Counted from the first letter of the stretch, positions 1-11,507 are shown. The stretch: DNA of 64,000 nt from Ahaetulla prasina (GCF_028640845.1 NC_080542.1:148179298-148243297), one strand, 5' to 3'. Notes: a model not told the origin generated them from the sequence alone. Numbers and translations are program-made.

Positions 1-377
1 ATTTTTAAAAAATTCTCTATTATTTTTATAAATCATAGATTGAAACTAGTCCAGCATCTCAGAGGTCATTATGGTCCCGCATTATATTTGAACTCCAGTT
101 GGGTGACTCTGTCTGGGCCCATCACCAGGAAGCGGGGAGTTCTAGTCCTGCCGTAGCCATGAATGCCAAGCAGGTGACCTTGAGCCAGTCTTTCTCTCTC
201 AGCCCAACCTACATCACAGGGCTGTTGTTGTGGGGAAAATAGGAGGATGGAATATTAGCCCCCTTGAATGGTTTATAAAAATAATAAAGGCAAAATAAAA
301 TCAGTGGAACAAAGGAGTACATAATAAAACCAGGTGATATCGTGAGACACAGATTCAAGAGTTCCCTTTTTGGGATT
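1..377. other. flank outside the palindrome, no gene seen
   Basis: AT-rich flank left of the inverted duplication. No exon, RNA gene or clear repeat is recognised. Homology with the right arm begins at about 378 and has no counterpart here, so this is single-copy sequence within the window. Confidence 0.5.
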
Positions 378-665
378 CCAGGTTCTGCTAAGAGTCAGAA
401 CCAAATGCTCCCCGTTGCACTTCTCACCCCACACCGGCTGAGTTGTGGGTTCGGTCTTTTGCGAGGACTTTCCCCACGAAGTTCAAGTGACTCAGCATGT
501 CCTTCTCCTCTCTGGAGTTGGCCTCATCACAACCCTCCTTCGAAGGGTCTTACGACAAACGGGAGGGGCAAACCCACAACAATTAGGCCTTGCACAATCA
601 GTCTCCTTTGCACAACCGTGTGATGTCACACTCGACAGTGCTTGATGGTGGGTAAATATCCCTCT

Positions 666-775
<110 letters not shown>

Positions 776-914
776 CCCCTCCATCAACTATCATCACTCT
801 GTTCATCTCTCTGTCTGTCTCTGTCTGTCTGTCTATCATCTATCTATCATTTCTATCCATCTATATATCTATTGTGTCTATCATCTCTCCCTCCCTCTCT
901 ATCCATCCATCCCA

Positions 915-1215
915 GGCAGCCCTCAACTTACAACCGTTCATTTAGTGGCCATCCAAAGTCACAACGGGCACTGAAAAAGTGACTTAGGGCCGCTTTTCAC
1001 ACTTACGACCGTTGGCAGAACCTCCATGGTCCCCTGATCAAAATTCAGACGCTTGGCAACTGACTCGTATTTACGACGGTGGCAGTGTCGAGGAGTCACG
1101 TGATCCCCTTTTGCGACCTTCTGACGAGCAAAGTCAAGACTGACTTAACAACCCTGTGACTGACTTAGCAACGGCAGCAATTCACTTAACCGGCAGGGCA
1201 AGAATGGTCGTAAAG
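915..1215 (+). mobile_element. Tigger/pogo-like MITE fragment
   Basis: Starts with 'CAGGCAGCCCTCAACTTACA' and continues through the typical internal modules: a 'CACTTACGACCGTTG' block, a 'GATCAAAATTCAGACGCTTG' block and 'GACTTAGCAACGGCAGCAA'. The right-arm counterpart is about 17105-17425. This family recurs throughout the window. Better copies have inverted termini beginning CAGGTAGTCCTCGACTTA and are flanked by TA, as expected for Tc1/mariner-Tigger type elements. The family assignment rests on termini and TA only. Confidence 0.65.
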
Positions 1216-1733
1216 CGGGGCGATACTCATAGCAATGGGACCTTAGAGGTCTTCTAGTCCAACCCCCTGCTCAAAAGGTAAACCTCTACTATTCTGGACA
1301 AATGTTTCTCCAATCATTAGGAACATGGAATCATACGACTGGATGGGACCTGGGAGGTCATCTAGTCCAACCCCCTGCTCAAGCAAGGAGACCTTATGCC
1401 ATTCCGGACAAATGGCTGTCGAATCCCTTATTTAAAAAAAAACCCATAGAGACCTTATAGCAATGATTCCTCAGCCCATTTTTGAAAACCTCCATTGATG
1501 GTGCAGCCACAATTTCAGGCCCACAAATCTTAAACTTGCCAATTTTGGGAAACTCTCTACAGACTTTAGACTCTGCAGAGGGCTACCAAGGAAACCTTTC
1601 TCTCCTTCTCTTTCTTCTTGTCCTCCTTCTCTTTCTCCTTATCCCTTTCTCTCTCCCCTGCCCCCTCCCCCTTCTCAGAGAAAACCAAGTTGGAAGGAAC
1701 CCTAGAGGTCCAATCCATGTTCCAGCAGGAGAC

Positions 1734-1921
1734 CAGTGGTGGGTTGTTACCAGTTTGCCCCAGTTTGGGCAAACGGGTAGCTGCAGCGGCTCCAGCCACC
1801 CACCTGGACAGTCTGTGCATCCGCAGAAGCTTCTGAGCATGTGCAGATGTAGCACGCACGAGCAAAGTAAGCCTGCGTATGTGAGCGAGCCCGATAGCAA
1901 AGGTAAATGAAACCCACCCTG
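1734..1921 (-). mobile_element. hAT-type nonautonomous element, left-arm copy
   Basis: Mirror of the right-arm element at 16524-16712. The left terminus CAGTGGTGGG is preceded by CAGGAGAC (1726-1733), the reverse complement of the right-arm duplication GTCTCCTG. The other end lacks its target-site duplication here because about 25 bp present in the right arm are missing. The insertion therefore predates the arm duplication and this arm lost sequence later. Confidence 0.7.
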
Positions 1922-2305
1922 ATCTCCTTCTCCTCCCCTTCTTCCTCCCCCTCCCCTCCCCCTCCTCCTTCTCAGAATAACTGAGTTGGAAGGGACCCTG
2001 GAGGTCTTCTAGTCCAACCCCCTGCTGAAGCAGGAGACCCTCCTCCCTCTCCCTCTCCTTCTCCTTCTCCTCCTTGGCAATTCAAAGAGCACCTTCAGAT
2101 AGGTTGACCTCAACCCCTCGCCCCTCCCCAAAGTTCCCCAGCCTGAGATGCTGGGGAAATGCCAAGATTGAGAAAACCTGATCTGGAAACCTGCCAGAAG
2201 AACATTTAGGATTGTGAATAAATTTCTAAACCCTGCTTCTCTGTGTGCCCCCCCCCCACCAGCCCTGCCTCCTTTTCAGGAAGGACCTTGGAGAATTCAG
2301 TGGGG

Positions 2306-2315
2306 GGGAAACCCC
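2306..2315 (+). promoter_or_regulatory. candidate NF-kappaB site, cathelicidin gene 1
   Basis: GGGAAACCCC fits the kappaB consensus GGGRNWYYCC exactly and lies 39 bp upstream of the TATA box. The same site is in the right-arm copy, and a one-mismatch version is in the pseudogene promoter. Inducible control by NF-kappaB is plausible for an innate-defence gene but is inferred. Confidence 0.55.
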
Positions 2316-2353
2316 GGTGGCCTCCCAGCAAGGAGATGACCTGCCCATCAGGG

Positions 2354-2360
2354 TATATAA
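2354..2360 (+). promoter_or_regulatory. TATA box, cathelicidin gene 1
   Basis: TATATAA lies 68 bp upstream of the start codon. Transcription should start roughly 30 bp downstream, giving a short 5' leader. The element is mirrored exactly in gene 2 and mutated to CATAAAA in the pseudogene. Confidence 0.8.
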
Positions 2361-2421
2361 GGAGGCCTCCTGGCCTGGGGACCCACATCAGCTGTGGAGC
2401 TGCCTAGCAGAGGAAGCCAGG

Positions 2422-2607
2422 ATGGAAGGCTCCTTCTGGAAGACTTTGCTGGTGGTTGGAGCTCTTGCAGTCGGTGGGACCTCCTCAGTACCACACAAAC
2501 CCCTGAACTATGATGAGGCCGTGGACCTTGCAGTGAGCATCTACAACAACAGATCTGGGGAAGACTCCCTGTATCGTCTCCTGGAAGCTGTTCCTCAGCC
2601 TGAGTGG
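2422..2607 (+). CDS. cathelicidin 1, exon 1
   Basis: 62 codons: signal peptide and N-terminal part of the cathelin domain, ending ...PQPEW before donor GTAGGT. Length is a multiple of three, so the intron is phase 0. Confidence 0.95.
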
Positions 2608-5600
2608 GTAGGTACTCTCCAGTTCAGGTCCACCGAGGACTTGATCCTGACCTGTGTAGAGTAGAGTAGGGTAGACCCATCCTTTGTGGGAAGCCGTCCT
2701 GAGTGGTAACTGAAAAAGAGAGGCCCATTCAGTCTGTTCTCCCAGCACGGAGATCTTGAGGAGCCTTCATTTATGGTCTGCCTACCCTTCAGTTTGGGTC
2801 CATTGTGGGTTTGAAACCTAGAAACATAGAATAAAAGAGCTGGAAGGGACCTTGGAGGTCTTCGAGTCCAATGCTCTGCTCAAGCAGGAGATCCTGTCTT
2901 GTTCTGGACAAAAGTCTTTTTCTTGAAGACCTCAACCATAACTTCCGAAGGCAAGTTGTTCCATTGGTTGATTGTTCTGTCAGGAGCTTCTCTCCTTGAT
3001 TAGTTTCCATCCATTGTTTCCCGTCCTGCCTCCGGGTGCTTTGGAAAATAAGTTGATCCCCTCTTCTCTGTGGCAGCCCCTCAAATATTGGGAAACTGCT
3101 ATCGTGTCACCCCTGGTCCTTCTTTTCACTAGACTAGACTTGATTTGTCCTGCTTACACTTTTTGTAGAGTAGACCCTTCTCTCCTGGGAAGCTAGGTGA
3201 AATGGGGGAATGGGTTCCACCACGAAGATCTTCAAGATCCTTCAACTAGGATCAATCAGGATCCATGGTGGACACGGAAACCAGAACTTCTGGGACCTGC
3301 ATGGACTCTGCTCTGTAGATTTATCCTGGTGGCTCCATCAAGACTCCAAGGGAACGTGGGAGGAAGGTCCAGGCTAACCACCTGCTGGACTGTGTCTTCT
3401 TTCAGGATCCTCTTTCTGAAAGCAACCAAGAGCTGAACATCACCCTCAAGGAGACGGTGTGCCAGGTAGCAGAAGAACGTTCCTTGGAGGAATGCAGCTT
3501 CCAAGAAGACGGGGTGAGTGGCCGATGCCAAGCAGGGTTGGAAATGTATTTTAGAAGGAGACAGGGCCATGGGGCTTCTGTAGGGCCTTCCTTGCAGAGA
3601 TGAAGCTACTTTGGTCCTGTGGGGTGTCCTTCCTCTCGTTTCTCCAAGTCAACTCTTAGTCCATGGATAGAGGAGGGACCCATGACAGAACAACAGAGTT
3701 GGAAGGGACCTTAGAGATCTTCCAGTCCAACCCTTTGCTCAAGAAGGAAACCCTTTTCTCCTTCCCCTTTCCCCTTACCTTTTCCTCCTCCTCCTCCTCC
3801 TCCTCCTCCTCCTCCTCCTCCTCCTCCTCCTCCTCCTCCTCCTCCTCCTCCTCCTCCTCCTCCTCACACAGTTGGAAGGGGCCTTGAAGGTCTTCCAGTC
3901 CAACCCTTGCTCAACCCCCAACTCCTCCTACTCTGACTAATAGAGCCAGAGAAGGGAGGTCTTCTAGTCCCACCCTCTGTTCAAGCAGGAAACCCTTTCT
4001 TTTCTTCCCTTTCCCTTTCCTCTTGTCTTCTTCTTCCTCCTCCTCCTCCTCCTCCTCCGCCAAATAACAGAGTTGGAAGGGACCTCAGAGGTCATCTAGT
4101 CCAACCCGCTGCCCGAGCAGAAACCCCTCTACCTTTTCAGACAAACGGCTGTCCAATCTCTTCTTAAAAACCTCCACATTCCTGGGAGGGAGAAAACACA
4201 TTCCAGAGTTATAGAAGAGACCGAAAAGTTTAGAAGCCAAAGTCGGCTCCTCCCTTAGAAGTTTTTCACAGGGTGCCTTAAATAATTCACATAGTTGCTC
4301 ACACTTTGCTAAGATTTCGATCTGCAGGTGTGCAGGCATAAAAGAAGAGACAAATTCCTTGTGTGTCCAATCACACTTGGCCAATAAAAAAAATTCTATT
4401 CTAAATTCTACTTATAGAAACATCAGCATTTCTTTTCCTGGTTTCGGGAACCTGTCAGGACAATAAGAGATTCACCCAACAGCAGCCTTGGAAGGAATTC
4501 CCCTGAAGTATAGGCAGTCCTCCACTTACAACAGTTCATTTAGTGACCGTTCAAAGTTACGGCGGGGCTGAAAAAAAGGGTTATTAACGTAACAAGTGCA
4601 GTGATTCACTTAACAACGGTGGCAAGGAAAGTTGTAAAATGGGGCCAAATTCATTCAATGAACATCTCGCTTGACAATTTTGGGCTGAATTGTGGTCATA
4701 AGTTGAGGACTACCCATACTTATGACCGTCTCTGCCTCCCCACGATCACATGATCAAAATTCAGATGCTTGGCAACTGACTCAGATTTATGACGGTTGCA
4801 AAGTCCCGGGGTCACATGATCCCCCCTTTTGCAGCTTTCTGACAAACCGGAACCCAGGTCCCCTGAATAACTGACATAACAGCTGCAGGGATCTGCGCAA
4901 CACGGTCGTAAAACGAGGCGAGGCTCATGGGATCTTGCTTAGCCCTGAGAGAGAAATGTTGGGGTTGATTCTGGTCGTATCTGGAGGACCCCCTGCAGCT
5001 AGGGAGACCTTGGGGCTGAGCCATCTTAGCTTGTCTAATGTTCTCCTAGCAGGAGGTGGTCGGAAGGAGGTCAGGACAGATCCCAGATTCCCGTGTAGGA
5101 AAGGAGGTTGTGGTCTCCGTGTAATGAAATCTGGGCGCTGTCCTCCTTCTCACCCTGCCGTCTTCTCCTCCACAGATGGTCATGGGATGCACGGGCTACT
5201 ATTTCTTTGGGGAGGCTCCCCCAGTGCTTGTTCTCACCTGTGAACCTGTGGCTGAAGAGGAGGTGGAGGAGGAGGGGAACCAAGAGGAAGAGGAGGAGGA
5301 AGACGAGAAGGTAAGAAGATGCCATGGTGGCTGGGCGGGGGATCTCCTGGGAGGAGCTCCAAACCTAGAAGGAGGGTTGAACCGTTAGCCAAATGGAGGA
5401 GACCCCACCTCACTGGAGGCCATCCGCAGGGCACGTGATTTGGGAGAGGAGGTTCCACTTGTATGGTATCTACCAAGCTTTGGTTCCACCTGAATCAGCA
5501 ACCAGCCCAGTCTTGAGATATGCTGGAAAGAGAATTCAGTCCTTTCTGGAAACAAGAGGAGAGGATATTTGTAGCTCAGGGCTGAACGGAGGAGGAGGTT

Positions 5601-6043
5601 AAGGAAGATGAGGAGGAGGAGGGGGAAGGAGAGAATGAAAGAGGAAAAGTGGAATGAAGGAAGGAAAGAAGGAAAGAGAAAAAGGCTGAAAGAGGAGGAG
5701 GAGGAGGAGGAAGAGGAGGAGGAGGAGAGGGAAAGAGAGAAAGGCAGAGGAAAAGTGGAATGAAAGAAGGAAAGAGAAAGAGAAGGAAGGAAGGAGGGAG
5801 GGAGGGAGGGAGAGAGGGAGGAAGGAAGGAAGGAAGGAAGGATGGATGGATGGATGGATCTCAAAAGGAAATTAGGGGAAGGAGGGGAGCCCTGACCACG
5901 GTCCTTCTCTTCCTCTCTAGGATCAGCCCAGGAGGGTCAAGAGATTCAAGAAATTTTTCAAGAAGGCCAAGAAGAGCCTGAAGAAACGCGTCAAGAAATT
6001 CTTCAAGAAACCGAGGGTCATCGGGGTTTCAATCCCCTTCTAA
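2422..6043 (+). CDS. cathelicidin precursor, copy 1 (four exons, complete)
   Basis: Exons 2422-2607, 3406-3513, 5176-5310 and 5921-6043 are joined by GT-AG introns, all in phase 0. They encode a 183-residue secreted precursor. Residues 1-22 form a signal peptide. Residues about 23-120 are the cathelin-like domain, with the four family cysteines at 81, 92, 103 and 120 and an N-glycosylation motif at Asn73. Residues about 121-143 are a Glu-rich spacer. The mature peptide is residues 150-183, rich in Lys and Phe and ending in a hydrophobic tail, released after Val149; elastase-like cleavage at Val is known for cathelicidins. The organisation matches snake cathelicidins of the OH-CATH/BF-CATH/crotalicidin type, which disrupt bacterial membranes. 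The start follows a TATA box and has G at +4. Gene 2 differs only at residue 93 (Ser here, Gly there). Confidence 0.96.
3406..3513 (+). CDS. cathelicidin 1, exon 2
   Basis: 36 codons between acceptor TCTTTCAG and donor GTGAGT. Carries cathelin cysteines 1 and 2 (residues 81, 92) and the NIT glycosylation motif. Confidence 0.95.
3781..3864. repeat. (CTC)n trinucleotide array in intron 2
   Basis: About 28 uninterrupted CTC units (GAG on the other strand), flanked by CR1 3'-end fragments. The right arm carries two expanded counterparts, at about 13709-13778 and 14270-14345. Confidence 0.95.
4511..4925 (+). mobile_element. Tigger/pogo-like MITE in intron 2
   Basis: Begins 'AGGCAGTCCTCCACTTACAA'. 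It holds the family modules in both orientations ('AGTTGAGGACTACCC' and 'GATCAAAATTCAGATGCTTG'), suggesting two overlapping fragments. Mirrored at about 12715-13130. Confidence 0.65.
5176..5310 (+). CDS. cathelicidin 1, exon 3
   Basis: 45 codons after acceptor CTCCACAG, before donor GTAAGA. Encodes cathelin cysteines 3 and 4 (residues 103, 120) and the acidic spacer. The acidic run is coded by GAG/GAA triplets in a locus already full of GAG microsatellite. Confidence 0.95.
5570..5855. repeat. purine-rich GAG/GGAAG/GGAT simple repeat in intron 3
   Basis: Imperfect GAG, GAAAG, GGAAGG and GGAT runs. Long reading frames across it (poly-Ser/Pro/Leu or Arg/Gly/Glu) are repeat artefacts. Mirrored at about 11780-12055. 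Confidence 0.85.
5921..6043 (+). CDS. cathelicidin 1, exon 4 (mature peptide)
   Basis: 40 codons plus TAA after acceptor CCTCTCTAG. Encodes a DQPRRV linker, then the 34-residue cationic peptide starting KRFKKFF and ending GVSIPF. The peptide sequence is identical to that of gene 2 despite silent differences near the stop codon. Confidence 0.96.
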   Translation, partial: DQPRRVKRFKKFFKKAKKSLKKRVKKFFKKPRVIGVSIPF

Positions 6044-6127
6044 GAGGGGATTCGGAAGGACCCTCCGCTCTCCAGGCCAAAGAAAACCGGCAGTCCGTCC
6101 AATCATTCCCCCAAAAGATGCTCCAGC

Positions 6128-6133
6128 AATAAA
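6128..6133 (+). terminator. poly(A) signal, cathelicidin gene 1
   Basis: AATAAA 85 bp after the stop codon, followed by further ATAAATAAATA repeats. Mirrored at 11502-11507. Confidence 0.8.
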
Positions 6134-6859
6134 TAATGTATAAATAAATAAATATATATATATATACTCACGTATGGCTTTTTCCTTCTTTCCGATGTTT
6201 AAAAGACTAACAGAATTAGGGAGATGGAAGGGACCCTGGAGGTCATCTAGTCCAACCCCCTGCTCAGAGGAGAACTTCTACTATTCTGGGCAAATGTTTC
6301 TCCAATCATTAGGAACATGGAATCACACGACTGGTTGGCACCTTGGAGGTCATCTAGTCCAACCCTCCTGCTCAAGCAGGAGACTTTATGCCATTCTGGA
6401 CAAATGGCTGTCTGATCTCTTATTTTAAAAAAAGCCCCACAGAGACCTTATAACACTGATTCTATTTCAAAACAGAATTCTATTCCAAATAGAGTCTATT
6501 CAAGAGAGTCCATTTTTGAAAACTTCCATTGATGGAGCAGCCACAATTTCAAGCTTACAAATCTTAAACGTGCCACTTTTGGGAAACTCTCTACAGACTT
6601 TAGACTCTGCAGAGGGCTACCAAGGAAACCTTTCTCTCCTTTTTCTCACAAACAGATTAATGCAGGCAGTCCTTGACCTACGGCAACAATGGAGCTGAGC
6701 GTTTATGTTGCTAAGTGGGACATTTATTAAGTGAATTTTACCTCATCTTATGAATTTCCTTGCCACATTTGTTAAGTGAATCCCTGCAGTTGGTAAATTA
6801 GGAACACTGTCATTAAGTGAATCTTGCTTCCCCTTGAATTTGCTTGTCAGAAGGTTGAA

Positions 6860-7437
6860 AAGGGGGGAAGGAAGGATGGAAAGGAGGGAGAGATGGAGGA
6901 AGGAAGGAATGAGGGAGGGAGGGAGGGAAGATGGAAAGAAGGAAGGAAGGTAGGAAGGAAGGAAGGAGGGAGGGAGGAGAGGGAAGGGAAGGGAGGGAGG
7001 GAGGAAAGAAGGGAGGAAGGAAGGAAGGAAGATAGGAAAAAAGAAAGGAAAGAGGGAGGGAGGGAGGGAAGAAGGAAGGAAGGAAGGTAGGAAGGAAGGA
7101 GGAGGGAGGGAGGGAGGAGGGAGGAAGGGAAGGGAAGGGAAGGAGGGAGGGAGGAAGGAAGGAGGAGGAAAGAAGGAGGAAGGAAGGAAGGAAGATAGGA
7201 AAAAGAAAGGAGAGAGGAAGGGAGAGAGAAAGAAGGAAGGAAGGAAGGTAGGAAGGAAGGAGGGAGGGAGGGAGGGAGGGAGGGACGAAGGAAGGGAGGG
7301 AGGGAGGGAGGAAGGAAGGAAGGAAGGAAGGAAGGAAGGAAGGAAGGAGGGAGGAGGGAGGGAGGGAAGGAGGAGGGAAGAAGGGAGGAAGGAAGATAGG
7401 AAAGAAGAAAGGAAGGAGGGAAGGGAGGGAGGGAGGG
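6860..7437. repeat. (GGAAGG)n/(GGGA)n purine array at inner end of left arm
   Basis: Nearly 580 bp of almost pure purine on the + strand. The corresponding pyrimidine array in the right arm (about 10720-10770) is only ~50 bp. Homology between the arms stops here. Confidence 0.9.
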
Positions 7438-8236
7438 TGGGTGGGTTAAAAGATTCAAAAAGTGTTTCTGGGGAAAGGAGGTGAACCATTTTCCCCCCAA
7501 GATTTGTTCTTCGTGGCAGCTACAAAGGAAATGGGGTGCACAGACATTGTGTTATAGTGGGGCTGGTCCTTGGGGGTGGGGGGATTTGTGTATGTGCTGG
7601 TCCTAGTACGTGACTCTCTCAAGTGGTCAATCTGTCAGCTTTGGAAGCCATATTGGCCGGAGGCTTCCACACGCTGCCACTTTCTCCTGTGTGGGAAAAT
7701 AGGAGGGGGGGGGGTTAGTAGAAAGGGGCCTTTAGACACAATAGCATTCTTCCTGCCGGTCAAGGTCAGGCCGAGCCTGCATCTGGAGACGGAGGGGTGG
7801 GAGTGATGCCTCGAGATGGGACGTGATCCGGCATGTGATCGGCAGAGGAGTCGGGGGGGGGGGGGGCTGGTCTGGGGTTTTGTACTACTGAGGAAAAGCC
7901 CGGATCTCCAGATTCGAACTTTATCCAGATGTGCCAGTTTGACTATGCTAGTAAAAGAACTTTGAAAGATGTTTGCTTCGGAGCCTTTACCAGAAGAGGG
8001 GTTTTTTTTTCTGGAACGCTGACACAATCTTAATTGTCCTTCTTGGTATCTGTTGGCTTTCCTTTCGTTGTGTGGAGGGTGTGTGTGCAGCCTTTTTGTG
8101 GCTATGGCCAAGTGTGACTAAACAGATCCTTTTGCCCACAACCTGGATTTTGGTGTTTGGTTTTGCTATGGTCAGTTGATGGCCGGGGAGAGGTGCAGTT
8201 TAGCAATCCATTGTCACAATAAATCTCTCACAATTT

Positions 8237-8295
8237 CCTTCCTTCCTTCCTTCCTTCCTTCCTTCCTTCCTTCCTTCCTTCCTTCCTTCCTTCCC
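8237..8295. repeat. (CCTT)n microsatellite
   Basis: Perfect CCTT units followed by imperfect CCT-rich sequence to about 8357, next to a Tigger-like MITE fragment (about 8360-8535). Confidence 0.9.
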
Positions 8296-8704
8296 TATAT
8301 ATCTCCTTCTTTCCATCCTCCCTCCCTCCTCCCTCCCTCTCTCCCTCCTTCCATCCTTGCCTTTTGCAACCTTCTGCCAAGCTAAGTCAAGGGAACCGTG
8401 TTCCTATCAACTGCACTGATCCACTTAACAAATGTGGCAAGAAAAGTCATAAAATAAGGCAAAACTCACTTAACAAATTTCTCACTCAGCAACATTTTCA
8501 GGTCCATTGTGATCATAAATCGAGGACTGCCTGTGTTAATCTGTTTTTCCAATGGGTGGCCATAGAAACAATCTCAATTAAACAACTAACAGAAAAACAA
8601 ACCTCTCTTATCAGTGATCTTCGAAAGGTTGTCCTGTTTTTAAAGTTATAAAAAGGAGGAAGTTTGAAGGTCTATTTTGAAGAATCTGATTTGGGGAGTA
8701 TTGA

Positions 8705-9840
8705 TTTGTTTATAGAATAGAACATAATAGAATAGAATAGAATAGAATAGAATAGAATAGAATAGAATAGAATAGAATAGAATAGAATAGAACAGAACAG
8801 AACAGAACAGAACAGAACAGAATAGAATAGAATAGAATAGAATAGAATAGATTTTTTTATTGGCCAACTGTGATTGGACACACAAGGAATTTGTTTTGGT
8901 GCATAGGCTCTCAGTGTACATAAAAGAAAAAGAAAAAAGAAAAGAAAAAAAACTTCCTCAAAGGTACAACATTTACAACACAAATGATGGTCATAGGTTG
9001 CAATTTAACCCTTAATGATAGCAACAAAAACTTACAGTCATACAGTCATAAGTGGAGAGAGATTGGTGATGGGAACAATGAGAAGATTAATAGTAGTGCA
9101 GATTTAGTAAATAGTTTGACAGTGTTGAGGGAATTATTTGTTTAGCAGAGTGATGGCCTTCGGGGAAAAACTGTTCTTGTGTCTAGTTGTTCTGGTGTGC
9201 AGTGCTCTATAGCGTCGTTTTGAGGGTAGGAGTTGAAACAGTTTATGTCCAGGATGCGAGGGGTCTGTAAATATTTTCATGGCCCTCTTCTTGATTCGTG
9301 CAGTATACAGGTCCTCGATGGTAGGCAGGTTGGTAGCAATTATCTTTTCTGCAGTTCTAATTATCCTCTGAAGTCTGTGTTTTTCTTGTTGGGTTGCAGA
9401 ACCGAACCAGACAGTTATAGAGGTGCAAATGACAGACTCAATAATTCCTCTGTAGAATTGGATCAGCAGCTCCTTGGGCAGTTTGAGCTTACTGAGTTGG
9501 CGCAGAAAGAACATTCTTTGTTGTCCTTTTTTGATGACGTTTTTGATGTTAGCTGTCCATTTGAGATCTTGCGATATGATAGAACCCAGAAATTTGAAGG
9601 TTTCTACTGTTGATACTGTGTTGTCAAGTATTGTGAGAGGTGGAAGTATGGAAGGGTTTTTCCTAAAGTCTACCACCATTTCTACGGTTTTGAGTGTGTT
9701 CAGTTCCAGATTGTTTTGGTCGCACCACAAGGCTAGTCGTTCGACCTCTCGTCTATATGTGGATTCGTCATTGTCTGGAATGAGACCAATCACTGTTGTG
9801 TCATCTGCGAACTTCAGTAGTTTAACAGATGGATCTTTAC
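8705..9840 (-). mobile_element. Snake1-type CR1/L3 LINE, 3' part, with (ATAGA)n tail
   Basis: The minus strand encodes the C-terminal part of a LINE reverse transcriptase (9134-9793, about 219 codons), truncated upstream. The 3' UTR ends 'CACACTTGGCCAATAAA'-like and runs into a long TCTAT array (about 8708-8850 on +). A longer copy of the same family is at 28415-29702. Snake genomes are known for CR1/L3 LINEs whose 3' ends seed this microsatellite. Confidence 0.85.
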
Positions 9841-9849
9841 TTTTCTTTT

Positions 9850-10720
9850 AATACTCTAATGATGGTTCATTCATTGACTTACCAAGAAATATCAATTTTT
9901 TGGGTTGTAAAATAATTAAGAGTCTATCAGTTGGCTCAAAACAAAATAATAACTTGGATATCACCATTCCTTATAATTCTTTAACCTGTCTCTATAAAAA
10001 CATTTTTTAAGCCAGCAGCCTCCTGCATTGTGGCATGATAAAGGGAGAGAGTTTATTTTTCTGCTGCTGACTTTGCCGTTAAATTTGGTAATTTGGCTGC
10101 TTTGCTGCTCCCTATTTTTTTAAGGGAGGACTAAGAAGGACCTAAATTGTCTTTTGGAAGGAATACAGGCGAGTGAGTTGAAAGCCGCAATTCTCAGTAA
10201 GGAGAATCAAGGAAGGTTTGATGTTTAACACCTTCTCCCTTCAGCTGCTCGTTTTCTTAAGCATGCCTGGGTGTTTATTGCACTTTTCGAAGCTTTCCAG
10301 TCTCTGGGTTTGTGTCTACTTGGCTTCTGACTTATTTCATAACCCCTGGCTGGACTTTTACAAGTTTTTCCTGTGATTATACTTTTTTGAATAATACAAA
10401 ATTGTTAAACAAAAAAGTCATATTTTGCAAAGTATAGACCTATTCTGTCCCATTTCAGCATTTATTTCCTTTAAAAAAAACACTGCATTATAAATATTTC
10501 TGCCGTTTCCCCATTTCCCTAATGGATCTTTTCCTTCCCACATCGATTCGGATCTTGGATTCTATTTCAAATTTGAATTTGCATAAAAATTTAGAAAGCC
10601 TGGATCTGATCCAAGCTGGACAAGTGGAAAATGACCATGTTTTCTGCAGAAATTATTCCTCCATTCCTTTCTTCTCCTGTTTCACTTTCTCTTTCCTTTT
10701 TTCATTCCACTTTTTATCTG
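9850..10720. other. intergenic, no gene recognised
   Basis: AT-rich sequence without supported exon or repeat structure. About 10400-10620 is paralogous to about 18640-18870: shared blocks include 'TTTCAGCATTTATT', 'TTTCCCTAA' and 'CTTCCCAC' in the same order. Confidence 0.5.
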
Positions 10721-11501
10721 TCTTTCCTTCCTTCCTTCCTTCCTTCCATCCATCCATCCATCCTTCCTTGTCCGTTTTTTAACCTTCTGACAAGCAAATT
10801 CAAGGGGAAGCAAGATTCACTTAATGACAGTGTTCCTAATTTACCAACTGCAGGGATTCACTTAACAAATGTGGCAAGAAAAGTCATAAGATGAGGTAAA
10901 ATTCACTTAATAAATGTCCCACTTAGCAACATAAACGCTCAGCTCCATTGTTGTCGTAGGTCAAGGACTGCCTGCATTAATCTGTTTGTGAGAAAAAGGA
11001 GAGAAAGGTTTCCTTGGTAGCCCTGTGCAGAGTCTAAAAGTCTGTAGAGAGTTTCCCAAAAGTGGCACGTTTAAGATTTGTAAGCTTGAAATTGTGGCTG
11101 CTCCATCAATGGAAGTTTTCAAAAATGGACTCTCTTGAATAGACTCTATTTGGAATAGAATTCTGTTTTGAAATAGAATCATTGCTATAAGGTCTCTGTG
11201 GGGCTTTTTTTAAAATAAGAGATTGGACAGCCATTTGTCCAGAATGGCATAAAGTCTCCTGCTTGAGCAGGGGGTTGGACTAGATGACCGCCAAGGTCCC
11301 ATCCAGTCATGTGATTTTATGTTCCTAATTGATTGGAGAAACATTTACCCAGAATAGTAGAAGTTCTCCTCTTGAGCAGGGGGTTGGACTAGAAGACCTC
11401 CAGGGTCCCTTCCAACTCCTTAATTCTGTTAGTCTTTTAAACATCGGAAAGAAGGAAAAAGCCATACGTGAGTATATATATATTTATTTATTTATACATT
11501 A

Positions 11502-11507
11502 TTTATT
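11502..11507 (-). terminator. poly(A) signal, cathelicidin gene 2
   Basis: AATAAA on the minus strand 85 bp past the stop codon, the same spacing as in gene 1. Confidence 0.8.

Larger units (their letters stand above)
6864..10735. other. spacer between the palindrome arms
   Basis: About 3.9 kb not shared by the two arms. It holds a purine array (to about 7437), apparently unique sequence (7440-8230), a CCTT array, a MITE fragment, a Snake1-type LINE (8705-9840) and about 900 bp without recognised features (9850-10720). No host gene is seen. The part at about 10400-10620 resembles 18640-18870, upstream of the cathelicidin pseudogene. Confidence 0.8.

Noticed and set aside
6743..7500. Frames of 217-248 codons rich in Pro, Ser, Leu and Phe
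   Set aside because: Minus-strand reading of the GGAAGG array; no domain and periodic codons.
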